From: Turbatrix aceti
Taxonomy: Eukaryota; Nematoda; Chromadorea; Rhabditida; Panagrolaimidae
Direction: 5' to 3'
NCBI GenBank assembly: GCA_963969345.1
Contig: OZ017767.1
Coordinates: 7,220,739 to 7,284,738, forward strand
Length of the DNA: 64,000 nt
How positions within the stretch are numbered: position 1 is the stretch's first letter; each line of letters starts with the position of its first letter. This document shows, piece after piece, positions 11,701 to 23,500 of the stretch. The notes under the pieces were generated by a model, which was not told the origin of the DNA, made no database searches, and saw only the letters and a program-made list of their open reading frames with translations. The position numbers and the translations under genes are program-made.

Positions 11701-12393
11701 ATGTCCATCCAATTGGTCATCAGGAGCGACAAGCTCGAATTTGACACGGAAAAACACTTTGCGCCTTCGCTGACCCTCACCAAGCTCAAGGAGAGACTCG
11801 AACTCGTCGTTGGCATCTCAGCCAACAACATGGCACTTGAACTCCTCGAAAAAGATGACCACAAGATTAAGGATCTCACCGAAGAAGCCTCCACGCTGGA
11901 AGAACTCGGTCTGGTCAACGACGCGATCGTCAAGGTCGTCAATACGGGTCCGAGTGAAGCTTCCACGCTGAATGACAGCATGCCGAAGTACGTCATTCCA
12001 CCGGAGAGCTACGAAAAGCGGGAAGGTACGGATAATGGCATTTTTTGGGGGGATAAAGGTGAAAAAAATTCAAAAATTTCAGATTCCGGAAAGAAGTTCC
12101 GTGAAGCGAAATTGGCAGAATTGGGTGGACCAGTTTTGCCACCGTATATCGTGGTTGGCAACCGAATCGTCGTTCGCAAAGCTGGATTGCCGGATCGCGT
12201 CGGGACCATAGCCTTTGTCGGGAAGCCCCATTTTAAACCTGAAGTCCCGATGGTCGGCGTCGTCTACGACCAGGCTGTCGGTAAAAATGATGGATCCATC
12301 GATGGCAAGCGTTATTTTGACACTGCACCTGGACACGGAGCATTTGTCATGCCGGCGTTGGTTGCACCGTTGCCTGTCGAGGAGGAAATCTAA
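11701..12393 (+). CDS. Tubulin folding cofactor B (TBCB/Alp11 family)
   Basis: Two exons, 11701-12025 and 12083-12393, joined in phase 1; the 57-base intron (GTACGG..TTTCAG) is a multiple of three and open, so an unspliced frame also reads through, but family alignment supports removal. The product has 211 residues. Residues 1 to about 85 form a ubiquitin-like domain (starting MSIQLVIRS, with LTLTKLKERLE), and about 130-200 a CAP-Gly domain with the hallmark G-K-N-D-G at 175-179 and GKRYF after it. The chain ends in VEEEI, like the acidic D/E-E/D-I terminus of the family. TBCB helps cofactor E handle alpha-tubulin during heterodimer assembly and recycling in the cytosol. The linker between the domains is short compared with the 244-residue human protein. 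Confidence 0.93.
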   Translation: MSIQLVIRSDKLEFDTEKHFAPSLTLTKLKERLELVVGISANNMALELLEKDDHKIKDLTEEASTLEELGLVNDAIVKVVNTGPSEASTLNDSMPKYVIPPESYEKREGTDNGIFWGDKGEKNSKISDSGKKFREAKLAELGGPVLPPYIVVGNRIVVRKAGLPDRVGTIAFVGKPHFKPEVPMVGVVYDQAVGKNDGSIDGKRYFDTAPGHGAFVMPALVAPLPVEEEI

Positions 12394-12600
12394 TTGTGAG
12401 AAAACATTCGTCGCGAGACCCATTCATTCCCGGATTCGAGGTATAAATGATTTTGCACTGCTTCTAACTTTTTTTTTCAATATTCAACTTGCAAGCCAGG
12501 TTTCCTGTGGATAAATCACTTGCTTTTTACGATAAACAGTCAAAAATGAGATTTGGCCTAATTTATTTACTGTAGTTTTGGTGAAAACATGAAAAACAAA

Positions 12601-14020
12601 TCAAAAAGGCGGAGGAGCGGGGGGCTTTTTCCTCGCCGACCCCGGCCCCGACCCCGCCTTGGGCGGCTGGGCAAAGTCCCTCGGCAGTCGATCGATCTCG
12701 CCCGTGACGTAAGACTTGTACGGCATCGATTTGAAAGCCTCGATATTGACGAGCGCTTTTCTTGGTCCGAGCATCGCGTTTCCAGTAACAGCAAGCGAAA
12801 CCAGGTTCTTTTCGTCGGTATAGAGCGTCGGGAGCACGCGAATGGCACTCCTCGATACGGGAATCTGTTTCGTGAAGTTAAATAAAGCAGGATGAACGAC
12901 GACGAATTTCGTCGGGTCAGCGTAGGACTGGTAGATTCGGTAGATGCGCAGGAAGTGGATTCTGAGGAGGAGGGAGAGGACGACGACCATAAGAGAGAAG
13001 GGTATGCATGCGAATACGCCTAGCTGAAAGGTAAAAAAATTATTATATTTTAAAAAATGGGGCCGGAAATTGCTTTTTTTGTCATTTTTGATGATTTTTG
13101 GGACGTTGTAGCTAAAAAACTACGGCATTTCCAAAGCCAGGGTACATTTTGATTGACGTGATTTTTGATGGAGAATCCGAGAAAAACATAAAAATATAGG
13201 GTTTTCACCTTAAAAAATGCCGAAAATAGCATTTAAAAAAGAGTCACAATGACAACATTTTTTTCGGCATTTTAAAAAGGTAGTAACCCCATATTTTTAT
13301 ATTTTTCTCGGAATCTGCATCAAAAATTCCGTCGATCAATATATACCGTGGCTTTAAAAATGCTGTAATTTTTTAACTATGACGGGCCAAAAAATATCTC
13401 GCAGATGAATTTTACGGTAAAAACGTTTGTAAAAGCAACTTTTGACAAAACAGCATTAATAAGAATTTCTAAAATGCCCTCAGCCTTGTTAGAATGCAGA
13501 CAAACCTCTTCAGCGTCGAACATAATGGTCTTGACAGGCCCCAAAGTTGGTTCGCCGTTGACGACGAGATCGGCGACGACGGCACACGCGCTCAACGAAA
13601 GTGCCGCAATCGACAGACTGCCAACCATGCCTATCCGAAATGTGTCAAAATCGTTGTACACAAGATTCCACTGCGTGAGATCGACTTTATCTGCCCTGGA
13701 CACTGATCGGATGATTGCTTCGTCGAATGCTACTGAATTCTGAAAAAAACATGTGGTTATAAAAAAATTATTTCTCGATAACAAAAAAACTTACGTCAGA
13801 AGACACGTGCATAAAAAACACTCGAAGCTTGTCCTTCACACGCTCCAGAATGCTTGGAGGCTTACCGGTGGGTTCTGGAGGTTGTGGGCTGAAAAAATGA
13901 ATTTTAAAATGGTCAAAGTTATATAAAAACTTACGGCAAGGATGCTGAACTCCCTAGTCGCCGGCATTGCCTCTGGCCGGTATTGACGCATAGCCGTAAC
14001 AGTATTCTTCGTTGCCACAT
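12601..14020 (-). CDS. Mitochondrial TMEM186/TMEM70-like membrane protein, 278 aa
   Basis: Four exons: 14020-13935, 13888-13795, 13739-13506 and 13023-12601. Donors are GTAAGT, GTAAGT and GTTTGT; the phases (2, 0, 0) fit. The start at 14020 opens MWQRRILLRLCV with many arginines and no acidic residue, a typical mitochondrial presequence, and in-frame stops lie immediately upstream. About residue 100 comes DLTQWNLVYNDFDTFR, then a hydrophobic segment (VGSLSIAALSLSACAVVADL), a second one (LGVFACIPFSLMVVVLSLLL), and a beta-rich C-terminal part with FNFTKQIPVSRSAIRVL. Two hairpin membrane segments after a W-x-L-x-Y motif resemble TMEM186 and its relatives TMEM70 and TMEM223, which assist complex I and ATP synthase assembly in the inner membrane. 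The likeness is by eye and the choice among these relatives is uncertain. Intron 3 carries foldback copy B. Confidence 0.6.
13066..13400. repeat. Foldback repeat, copy B
   Basis: This shares with copy A the ordered blocks GATTTTTGGGACGTTGTAGC, TACGGCATTTCCAAAGCC, GATGGAGAATCCGAGAAAAA and AATGCCGAAAAT, followed by their mirrored complements up to about 13390. It lies in intron 3 of the TMEM186-like gene. Confidence 0.75.
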
Positions 14021-14251
14021 TCATCAAAAACCCAACAACGGAGCCTGATATCCGCCAGATGAACTTGAAATCGTGAATTTTTAGCCAAAAAGTTATTTTA
14101 TCCGTTGCTTTTTTTTTCGTGGTAAGAGTTGCTACTTCGATGTTTGCGTTTTTCTTCAATTTTTTTTTATGGTTCTAATATCTCGCGTTTTTATTTGTTC
14201 TTGGCCGTGTAAAAATTCTGTCTACGCCTTTTTTTCAGAATACCCGATCCA
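14021..14251. promoter_or_regulatory. Shared 231-bp divergent promoter region
   Basis: The ATGs of the TMEM186-like gene (minus) and the small gene at 14252 (plus) point away from each other across 231 bp. CCTTTTTTTCAG ends at 14238, 13 bases before the plus-strand ATG, and would serve as a splice or spliced-leader acceptor. No TATA box is obvious. Confidence 0.4.
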
Positions 14252-14590
14252 ATGGCAGACGATTCGACTCCGATCAACTTCCGGCCGCCATCCTACCCGC
14301 CAAGCGATTTCAAGCCACTCAAAGTCTCCTACCCCACGCTTTCGGCTGCCGACGCAAAACGCGAACTCCTCGGCCACGACGAAGAGTTTCCCAAGATTCC
14401 CGTGGAACCGGCGACGCTTGCTAAGAAGGAGGAACTCTGGCTGCAGGGCGGCGTCGAGACCGAGACTGGCAAGGCTTTTACCCAGATGCTCAGGTGAGTT
14501 CTAAACTGATTTTTTTATACAATTGTTTTATGGTTTTTCAGGGACGAACTGGTGAGGGCGGGTTTCATGGAAAACAATCAGGATTTGTGA
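14252..14590 (+). CDS. Small conserved-looking hypothetical protein, 96 aa
   Basis: Two exons, 14252-14493 and 14542-14590, joined in phase 2 (CTC AG|G GAC), with donor GTGAGT and acceptor TTTTTCAG. The product starts MADDSTPINFRPP, is rich in proline in the first 30 residues, and ends LVRAGFMENNQDL. It has no signal peptide or membrane segment. GC-rich codon use and a good acceptor before the ATG support a real gene. I do not recognise the family. AATAAA overlaps the stop codon at 14590. It is divergent from the mitochondrial TMEM186-like gene, which makes a housekeeping role plausible but is no more than a hint. Confidence 0.7.
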
Positions 14591-14974
14591 ATAAATGGAT
14601 TTTGTGTGATTTGAGTTTGTTTGAGGGGCCGGGCTGGGTGTTTGGAATACGAAACGCGAGGAACGATGGCATCTGGATCAAATAGTTTTGATTGGGATTT
14701 TTCCCGATGAAACCACATTGAATTCATTACTGATTATGGGGTCATTTCCGGGATTTTGGGGGTTTAAAATTGCTTTTGGATTATTTTTTTTGCTATTTTT
14801 TGATAGTTTGGAACATGTGTTTTTATACGAACATGCACTTTTTCATACCTTTGCATGGAAAATGTCACCAGACGTATCCAGGTAAACGATTTGATACCAC
14901 ATTTTTCATTTGTAGCATTAGCAGATATTTTGGAAATTTGGCCAAAGGTAAATTTTACAATGCACGGTTTTTTA

Positions 14975-15330
14975 CCATAAAATTCCATGTTTTCCGGTAA
15001 TCGCGTTTTTACCATTTTTGATGATTTTTGGCACGTTGAACCTAAAAAACTACGGCATTTCCAAAGCCGTGGTAAAAATTGATGAACGTAATTTTTGATG
15101 GAGAATCCGAGAAAAATATAAAAATATAGGGCTAACACCTTGAAAAATGCCGAAAAAACGGTTGTTATTGTTATAATTTTTTAAATTTAATTTTTGGAAT
15201 TTTTCAACGTAATAACCTCATATTTTTATATTTTTCCCAGCTTTTCCATCAAAAATGTTTTACGTCGATCACCCTGAACACATTCTTTGTCAGAAATGGC
15301 GTGTTTGCTTACATTAGCCGTCCGGATGCA
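14975..15330. repeat. Foldback repeat, copy C
   Basis: This is the third copy of the palindromic repeat, with GATTTTTGGCACGTTGAACC, TACGGCATTTCCAAAGCC and GATGGAGAATCCGAGAAAAA in the left half and degraded mirrored blocks (TATATTTTTCCCAGC, TCCATCAAAAATG) in the right half. It lies downstream of the 96-residue gene. The right half is more diverged than in copies A and B. Confidence 0.7.
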
Positions 15331-15841
15331 CTTTTTTTGACGTTTTCTGTGTGCTTGACCCGGTTTTATTCCTCCTCTTTGAACGCATTTCAGTAGCCCA
15401 GCGGTTTTTTGGTCCTTTGTTCTTTGCATTTGCCACAATTTGCCGAACATGCTTGCGTTTCGACTTTTCCAGCAGCCCGCCGGGCATGCCACTGTGTTCT
15501 TGCGTTTTTCTGGTGCCATCCATTTTTTTTCGGGCTCGCTTGACTTGCACAAATCTTTTTTTTTCTCCTTTTTTGGGCGTTCTTCGTTCGTTTCATTTTT
15601 TTGCTAAATGCTAAAAAAATGGAACTGAATAGCATTGCCTCTGACAACGCGTTCGTTCGTTCATTCGTTTTATACCGGGCGCGAACGATCCATGGATACA
15701 GGCTGACTCGGTTAAAGTCGAAAACGGAAGCAGGATGGATGCCTGGATGGCAATTAGTCTTTTGTCCGCAAAGTAATGACTTAAAATGAAGTTGTCACAT
15801 TGGCTCTTCTTTCTCGTGGTGCTTTTTGTGTGTTTCCAGGT

Positions 15842-16241
15842 CAGGGATGGGCGAACGTTCGTGTTCGTTCGCGAACAAAGATAAATTTTCCAAACAGATA
15901 AAATGAACAAAAATTTAGGTAAAATCAGTTTAATGATGCCGAAATCGATGTTATTTTTCCAAAAAAAGACAAATAGTTTCATTTGCCTTCGGCAATAAAA
16001 AGTGTAGGAAAAATGTCACCAAAAACGTGAAAACGCATATTTTTAATACCAAAGTTTACGTTTTTATGCCCAGTTTGGACAACATTTTGTATAGAACATG
16101 CTAAAAATCTGTTCGTTGTTCGTTCGTGTTCGTTCGCGAACACTGAAAAAAATGTTCGCGTTCGTTCGATTTCTCGAACAAAATTAAAAAATTGTTCGTG
16201 TTCGTTCGAGAACAAAAAAAACGGATGTTCGCCCATCCCTG
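15842..16241. mobile_element. hAT-type MITE with 8-bp target duplication
   Basis: A 400-bp element bounded by exact 15-bp inverted repeats CAGGGATGGGCGAAC. It is flanked by 8-bp direct repeats TTCCAGGT (15834-15841) and TTCCGGGT (16242-16249), which differ at one base. Ends starting CAGGG and 8-bp duplications are typical of the hAT superfamily. The interior is rich in GTTCGTTCGCGAAC palindromes and has no coding capacity. Related but end-less copies lie at 3.65-4.03 and 29.7-30.04 kb. Confidence 0.8.
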
Positions 16242-16249
16242 TTCCGGGT

Positions 16250-17590
16250 GTTCTCGTGTTCTTCCCGCGCGTCCGCGTCGGTGGTGGTGGTGGTCGCGGA
16301 CGTGGTCTTGGTCTCGGTCTCATTAGGCCACCGCGCGGCGGCCTAGCAACCGACTTGACTCACTCTCTCTCTCTCTCTTTGCTTGCTAGCTGACCAAATG
16401 ACCACCAACGCCGTTGCCAGCCAGCTCATGCCTTCCCTGAGCCGTTCCCCGCGGGCGAAAGTCCGTCTTTGCACTGAATAACCGTCCTGCTCCCGGGAAG
16501 ACAGACCACTTTCCCCATTTTGCCTTCGGGCAGTGATGAATGCCCTCCTCTTCGTCTCATCCATCCCGCGGACAGTCGAGTCGAGTCGAGTCAAGCGCGC
16601 GTGTTGGACCCCAAATTGCCTTTTTGCGCCAATGAAAGAAGCCTGGAAGCGCGCATACCAGCTGTCCTCTGTCGCCCCTGCCCCTGCCTGTCCTTGGAAG
16701 GAAGAAATACGTCGTCGCGGCATGCATGTCATGCTGGTGCCCCGGCGGCGACCACGACCACGAAATGGCGCAATGGCATCGCATCGACCCGTGGTGCCTT
16801 CCTCCTCCTCCTCTAGGGCCAAAGTCGTTAGTTTGTGGCTCCGCAACTGCAACTGCGACGCTGGGCTCATCTCCACTTTCACGAGGGGAAGCACGACCCA
16901 ATGAAGATGTCGTTGCTGTTTCTGCTGGTGCTCGTTTACCCCACTCACTGACCAGCTACCAAGCAGCCAGCAGCGTCATTTTTACTTTCCTTTTTGTTGT
17001 TTTGAAATTTTTTTTTACTTTTCCTGCGCACCGGGGGGTCTGTTAATTTTTTTTGGCTCCGGGAAAAATTTTTTCTGGGCATCAAATTTGTTTATTCTGT
17101 GATTTAGGAATTTTAGGTCCGAAATGTATTTTTTTCTGCCATTAGATTTTTTTTGGCATCAATGAAATTTTTGTATTTCAAGCCTGTTTTTTTTGGGTTG
17201 TCCTTTAAAATTCTGCGAGTCAACCAACAGTCAACAAAAGTCAGTCATCGACGACGACATCGATGTCGTCTGTTCTGCCTCGAGAGAACAAAACCAATGA
17301 TTCCGCGTGGTGCTCCGCTACCCCACCGGTTTGCCTCGATTCGTGCTAAACAGTTGCTAATCTGCGTGCATTTTTGTGCACCTACAACGATGACGATGAC
17401 GAGAAAGAATCGTGTCGCCACTCGTTTTCGTTTTCGTTTTTAGCTGTACTCCGAGGCTCCCTCCCACCAACAACCAGCTGATTACTTTTTTTTTGCTTCA
17501 GCTTCAGATTTTTTGTACCGACCCAAAGACAAAAATTTACTCTGCAACGAAGCGTGCAGCGAGTATAGTCGCCTGTAGCATGACCCCGAA
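16250..17590. other. Intergenic region upstream of max-1
   Basis: No exon I can support. An open frame of 201 codons on the minus strand (16343-16948) begins with GTG, is arginine- and serine-rich and resembles no family I know. A (CT)n tract lies near 16361-16378. The part before 17591 probably holds the max-1 promoter or 5' leader. Confidence 0.4.
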
Positions 17591-20500
17591 ATGGTTAGCG
17601 AAGAAGAAGACGTGAATTTGAATCTGACCCTCACGGCATCGTCTCTTCCGCCTTCGACCGCGTGTACGCCTGTCAAAAGTCCTGATGATATTATTTCTGA
17701 GAAATCCGCCAAGATCAAGGAATGGGCCAAACAGAGGCTGCAATACGTGGGTTTTTGATTGGATTTTGCTTTTTGAAACGATTTTTTTTGATTGCATTTT
17801 TGTTGGTCAAAAGCGGTGATTTGGAACGATTTTTCACTCACATGAAAAAATTGGGTTCGTTTTCAATTTTTTCCTGGAAGCATTGCCGTCGTACATAAAA
17901 CCCGTGTACCCATCCTCCTCCTCTCCTTGCCATTGGCAAACAGACAAAAGCACGTCGTATCCCATTTCCCTTTCCTTTTTTTTTTTACCCGTGGAAAGCC
18001 GACACATCAGGCGCCGGCCTGATTTCTCGTTCTTCCTCCCTATGTACAGCCATTGTACGTTCTACGTACGTTCCATTTTCTTTTTTAGTCTTCAGTTACG
18101 GTCAGTCACGGATAACGAGCCTTACATTCAGTACATGCCCGTTTTTCGTATTTTCGCGCATGGTTATGACACTTGTCATTTTTTCCGTCCTATTATACTT
18201 TCCTCCGCGTGCTCCGTGCTCCGTGGAGCCTCCTCCCCCCTCCCTCCGTCGTTTAGTCAGTCAGTATCTCATAATCTCGTCCAACGAGCACTATAAGCAG
18301 TGGGCCAGCTGTCACATCTGTATGACGGGCGGGCACGGCCCGGAAACCCGAGCGACGACGATGACCCATCCACCCCACCCGTCTTCTTTGCGCAATCCAA
18401 TTTGGCGCCAATCCGTCAGCCGTTATGAGTGTGGCTGTCAAGTGTTTATGACTCTTCTCTTCTTTCGTTTATTGTTGTTTTTCCTCATCCACAAACATGG
18501 TTTTCCCGCACGGACGGTGCCGGTGTTAGTTTCAAGCCAAGAACCGGGTGTTATCGTAGTCGACAGTTGAGGGAAAAAAAGTTGGGCTGAAGCTCGTAAT
18601 TTTTTCTTTGTTTGCAGAAGCGCCAATGTTTTGGATTCCAGAATAATCTGGACCTTGTTAATTTTTCATTTTTTTTCTGCCACCTGAAACTCCTCTCAGG
18701 TGGCAGAAATTTTCAATCAAGTTTGGCAAATTTTTTTTATTCTGAAATTTGAATTGATTTTCGTACTTTTTCCATTCCTTGAAGCACTTTTTTTCGATTT
18801 TATAGCCTGCATAAGCTTTTTTTTATGCGTATAAAAATCTTTTCTCACCTTTTTGAACGAACGATAAACTTTTTAAGCGATTGCAAACTTTTTTTTTCAA
18901 GCTGTTCACACTTCTGTCGTCTGCAAAAAAATAAAAACTTTGTGTAGAACGCAACTTTTTATCTTTCAAAAGACACTTTTGTATTTTCCCGGAGTCCTGG
19001 GGTTTCAGGATCGCGTCAACTTTCACCTCTGTTTGCACGCGATTGTTGCGCTGTTTCATTTGATTTTGATTTCGACGACGACACTTTTTTACTTTTTGAT
19101 CCACCCTGCTGCGAGAGCGGTCAGAGTTGATGAAAAAGAACACCCGCCAGACATTCGACCGACGTTCGACGTTCGTTTGTTCGGTGGGGGGGCTGGAGGC
19201 CGGAGGCTGGGAACAGTGCGGTACGCGCCACACTCATTTTTCCCTCCAGGCTGGATGGCTGCAACTCCTCGTTTGCACCCAGCAGGCGGTCCCAGGAACG
19301 ACCACGACCACGGCCGCGGCAGCAATCATCACCGCGGCGGTCGGTCGAGTCAATCACTCACCCCTTCGGTTCGTCGCGGGATTAGATAAAAAAAATAAGA
19401 AAGAAAGAGGAGTAATTTCATTTTTCCATTTCATTCACCCAGCTTGTCTCTCTGAATCAATCCTATTTAAAAAAATGCATACATACATACCCGGGAGGTG
19501 ATTAATCATAAAGTGGATTTTTCCCTGTCTCCCGGTCATTTTTGACGCCTGCCAATTGCTGTTTTTCCTCCCAATTCGTGGCTGGGGCTGCTCGAGGGTG
19601 TGAAATTGTGAATGGAATTTGTGCAACGCTGTATGATCCGGTTAATCTTTACTAACTTTTTTTTGCACGATTTTTTACACGTTTTGGCTCACTTTTTGGT
19701 TTTTTTTCGCCCGTTTAAATAATTCAAAAACATTTTTAAAATTACAACCGGTAACTCTTTGATTTCGTTCACTTTTACAATTTTTTGAAATTATTTTTCT
19801 TTTTCTTACTTAATTTTTTGCTATTTGTTTATTATTTTTCACGTTTTTGAAAGTTTTTGGTCACTTTTGGATTTTTTCCGCCGCCGAAAAAAATTGATAA
19901 CTTTTACAAAAAAAATTCTATTATTTTTCCACGTTTGGGCAACTTTTGTTAATTTTTTTTCATTATTTTTTATTATTTTTGAAAATTTTTGGTCACTTTT
20001 AATTTTTTTCCGCTCAAAAAAGTCAAAAACTTTCATTTATTTACGATCGGCAACCTCAACCTTTGCTATCGGTGAGGTCGCCCTAGACACCCTAGACGGT
20101 GTCAATCGAGGTGGCTTAACTTCCTAATGAATGGCCTCTCTGCCGCCAAGGCGACAAGTCTCCCGTGAAAAATTTGCGCCAACCAGGCAGGCGATCAAGG
20201 CCGGCAAAGACTGTAGTAGGCTGTCATTTGCGTCCTTCCCGCTTGTTTTTTTATGGACGTCGGCCGGTGCTGACGGTGCTGACGATTCCTACCGTTTTTA
20301 AAAGTTTCTTCCCTCATTCACCTCTTTTTTTCACCTCGATGGCAACGCGGCGTCAAACTCCAAACCCGTTCCGAACCACTCCATCCATCCTGCGTGGATG
20401 AATGCTCTTTGGCGGCCGTTGCTTACGATCCATTAAACTTTGGTTAGCACGTCCTGCTTTGGCTAATCGTATTTATTTGTTATATATTTATTTGGAGGGA

Positions 20501-23500
20501 AGGGGGAAACGAGTCAGACATCAGCAATGACACGATTTAGGACGATGCAACGCAGTCAGGCGGTGCAAATGAATTGATAATTCTTCAACCGACCGGTGAC
20601 TGTACTGTGCAGGGTGACGAGGTACATACATACGTGTGTAGGTAGATAAATGACGTTTTCTGAATACATAAATATCAGCCACGCGCTGACGATGATTTGG
20701 AAAAAAAAATTTTTTTTTTGAAAAACGGTTTAGTGACACTACTCCTATTTTGACAACTCCTATTATGACAACTCCTATTTTGACAACTCCTATTTTGACA
20801 ACTTTTCACAGTCTTTCCTATTTTGTCAACCAATTCCTATTTTAACAACTTTTTAAAAAAAGGGTGCATTAGGGGTTGTTGCGTGCGCTGAAGACAACTG
20901 TGTTGTTGCCTGAGGGCATGGATGACTTTATCACGAGATATTATCATTTTTAGTGATATTTTTTTTGTAAAAAAACATTTTGTGTTTTATTTTTTGGAAC
21001 AATTTTTTTGAACACAGTTAGTACTATTTGATTTTAGTTATGAATCAATTATTATTTAATTAGTCTGCTTTTGAGAGTCTTGCCTGTGCAAGTAAAAGAA
21101 ATTGTTGAAAAGATTTTATTATGCCATTTTCAGTATTGTTTTCAAAAAAACAACAGCGATATTATAAATTAACAATCTGATAAACACAAAATAACGGCTT
21201 AAGGGCTGTTACATTATCAATGAAAAATGTTCAAATATTTAAAACGAAAAAATGGGTTTCCAGTGTACGTTGTGCTCGGGGAAGAAAGAATGCTAACTCC
21301 AGATGATTCACCCACTTTGCAATTTTTGGTTCGTCCAAAAATTCGGTAAGCCTTAATGCCTGACACCGTCGTAGTACCGCTTGCCGAAAATGGAAGACGC
21401 ATGCTTTGACAATGTCGGCAAAAATGATCTTCAGAGCCCCCATTTTTTTTTTTTTTGATTTGAAATTTGATGTTAGTACAAGTACTGAAATTTTTACTTC
21501 TTTACAGCACTTAAAAATCTGTAGATTTTTTCTTCTGAACCCTGCTTGATTTTTGGTCAAAATTCGTCTTATAATTTAAAAAAAACAAATCCAAATGTTT
21601 CGAATGTTATCACAAACTGCATTATATTTTTTTTCTGTTTTTTTACAAAAAAAAATATCACTAAAAATGATAATATCTCGTGATAAAGTCATCCATGCCC
21701 TCAGGCAACAACACAGTTGTCTTCAGCGCACGCAACAACCCCTAATGCACCCTTTTTTTAAAAAGTTGTTAAAATAGGAATTGGTTGACAAAATAGGAAA
21801 GACTGTGAAAAGTTGTCAAAATAGGAGTTGTCAAAATAGGAGTTGTCATAATAGGAGTTGTCAAAATAGGAGTAGTGTCACTAAACCTTGAAAAACGATG
21901 CGGGTTTAAAAAAAAATTTTATTCTGAATTGGGCGTCAAAAAACAGCTAAAATACGTGTTTTATGATCGCGCTCTGGATTTTGAGGCTTTCAAGCTGGTT
22001 TTGTTTGAACATTGATCACCCATCCGGGACCAAATCCATTTGATTCCCTCAGGGCGCTCTACCCCAAAAATGTCCCATCATCGTGCCATCAAGCCACCTT
22101 GTCAGTCGATGACTGTAGGCAGAGCAGATGGCACGAAGACAATGTACATACAATGTCTCTTCGAGCGCGACACTCTCCCGAAATAGGCGCGCAGAAGGCG
22201 AATGAATGACGATGCTTATCTCAAATCGATCCTCCTCTTCCTTTTTTCCCTTCCGCGCATCGACATCGACAACGGCGATGATTTCCGTTTTCGTTGTTTC
22301 CGCTTGCTTGGACTCACTCACATATCAGCGGAGTTCATCTGCCACGAGTCATAACAACCAGCGTCCATTCAAACTCTGTTCCCTTCCGCCTTTGATGTGC
22401 AGATTGAATTGCGCCCAGTACTATAATTTGCCATTGCTTTCTTTGTGACATTTGTCACTGCTAATTGCCAATTAAATATCAACTTTTGAAATTTTGAGAC
22501 TCCAGCTTCTTTGAGACAAACTAGAAAAACATCTGCGATGGACCGGAATCGAACCTGCAACCACCGACACTTGTCACTTCTTGTAATTTGATACCCATTT
22601 TTTCATCCTTCCCGCGCTATTGAAACCAACTGGACTCTTTGAATTCTGAGAAATTGTGTTTTTCTTAACTCTGGTAACTTTTTACCTTTTTGCGTTCCGG
22701 CACAAATTTCAAAATCCAAAATCCCTTGGCGCAAATTACATATTTAGCAACGGCCAAAGCTGCTGTAATACGCAACAGTTGACGACAAAAAGCGCGACAA
22801 ATTTTATTCGACAATCAACGTCGAAGCAGAATTTATTGCATTTTGACTGCGCGACAACTCTGCCATCCTCGTCCTCGTATATGCCTTCGCGCAGATGAAT
22901 GTTGCTAACTCCTAACTGTTTATTGTAAAAATTTATGTATTTATGTCTCCGCGCATCTTTTTATGTCTTCCTCCCGGCAGTAGACTAAACTTTAAATTGT
23001 AAAGTTTGCAAGTTTGTTTCCTTTTCCTTTTCCCCGGGTTGACTGGGTTGTAATGGATCGAGGGTCTCAGGTCTCTGAAAAGGTGCGGGTCGGTCGGTGG
23101 ATGTCCTTGTAGACTGACTGGACGAAGGGGGGGGGGCGAGAATTCATTTTCGATTCAATAAAAAAAAATCATCATGTTTCGTCGTCTTCGCGGCCACTTT
23201 CCTCGCAAATTGTCCCGTCTCGTCCCGGGTTAGGGTGGCGTCCTGTTTTTGCCTTGCCTTCCGGCCGGTCATCCGGTTTTGACCGGTGAGGGTACCACGC
23301 GCGCGGTAATGGTAATTGATTGACCGGACTGACCCGATGCAAATTTAAACATGGTCCTCTTTCCTGTGGACGACCCTGCACGAGACTGTGACTCATTGTC
23401 CGGCGTGTATTTTATTTAGATATTTAAATATTTGCTCGGAGTGGACAGTGGTCAGTGGTCACTCTCACCTTACTACACCCCGGCCTAGGTCGTTTTTCCA

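Noticed and set aside
12026..12082. Retained reading through the TBCB intron
   Set aside because: The 57 bases are open and in frame, but they are T/A-rich, bounded by GT..TTTCAG, and would insert 19 residues absent from the family just before the CAP-Gly linker.
16343..16948. A 201-codon open frame on the minus strand
   Set aside because: It starts at GTG, is rich in R, S and E without a recognisable domain, and no splice partners or promoter were found. GC-rich simple sequence explains the lack of stops.
22520..22600. tRNA-like B box GGTTCGATTCC in max-1 intron 1 (minus strand)
   Set aside because: No acceptor stem, D arm or anticodon arm can be folded upstream, and the T stem has a mismatch. 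At most a relic of a tRNA-derived element.
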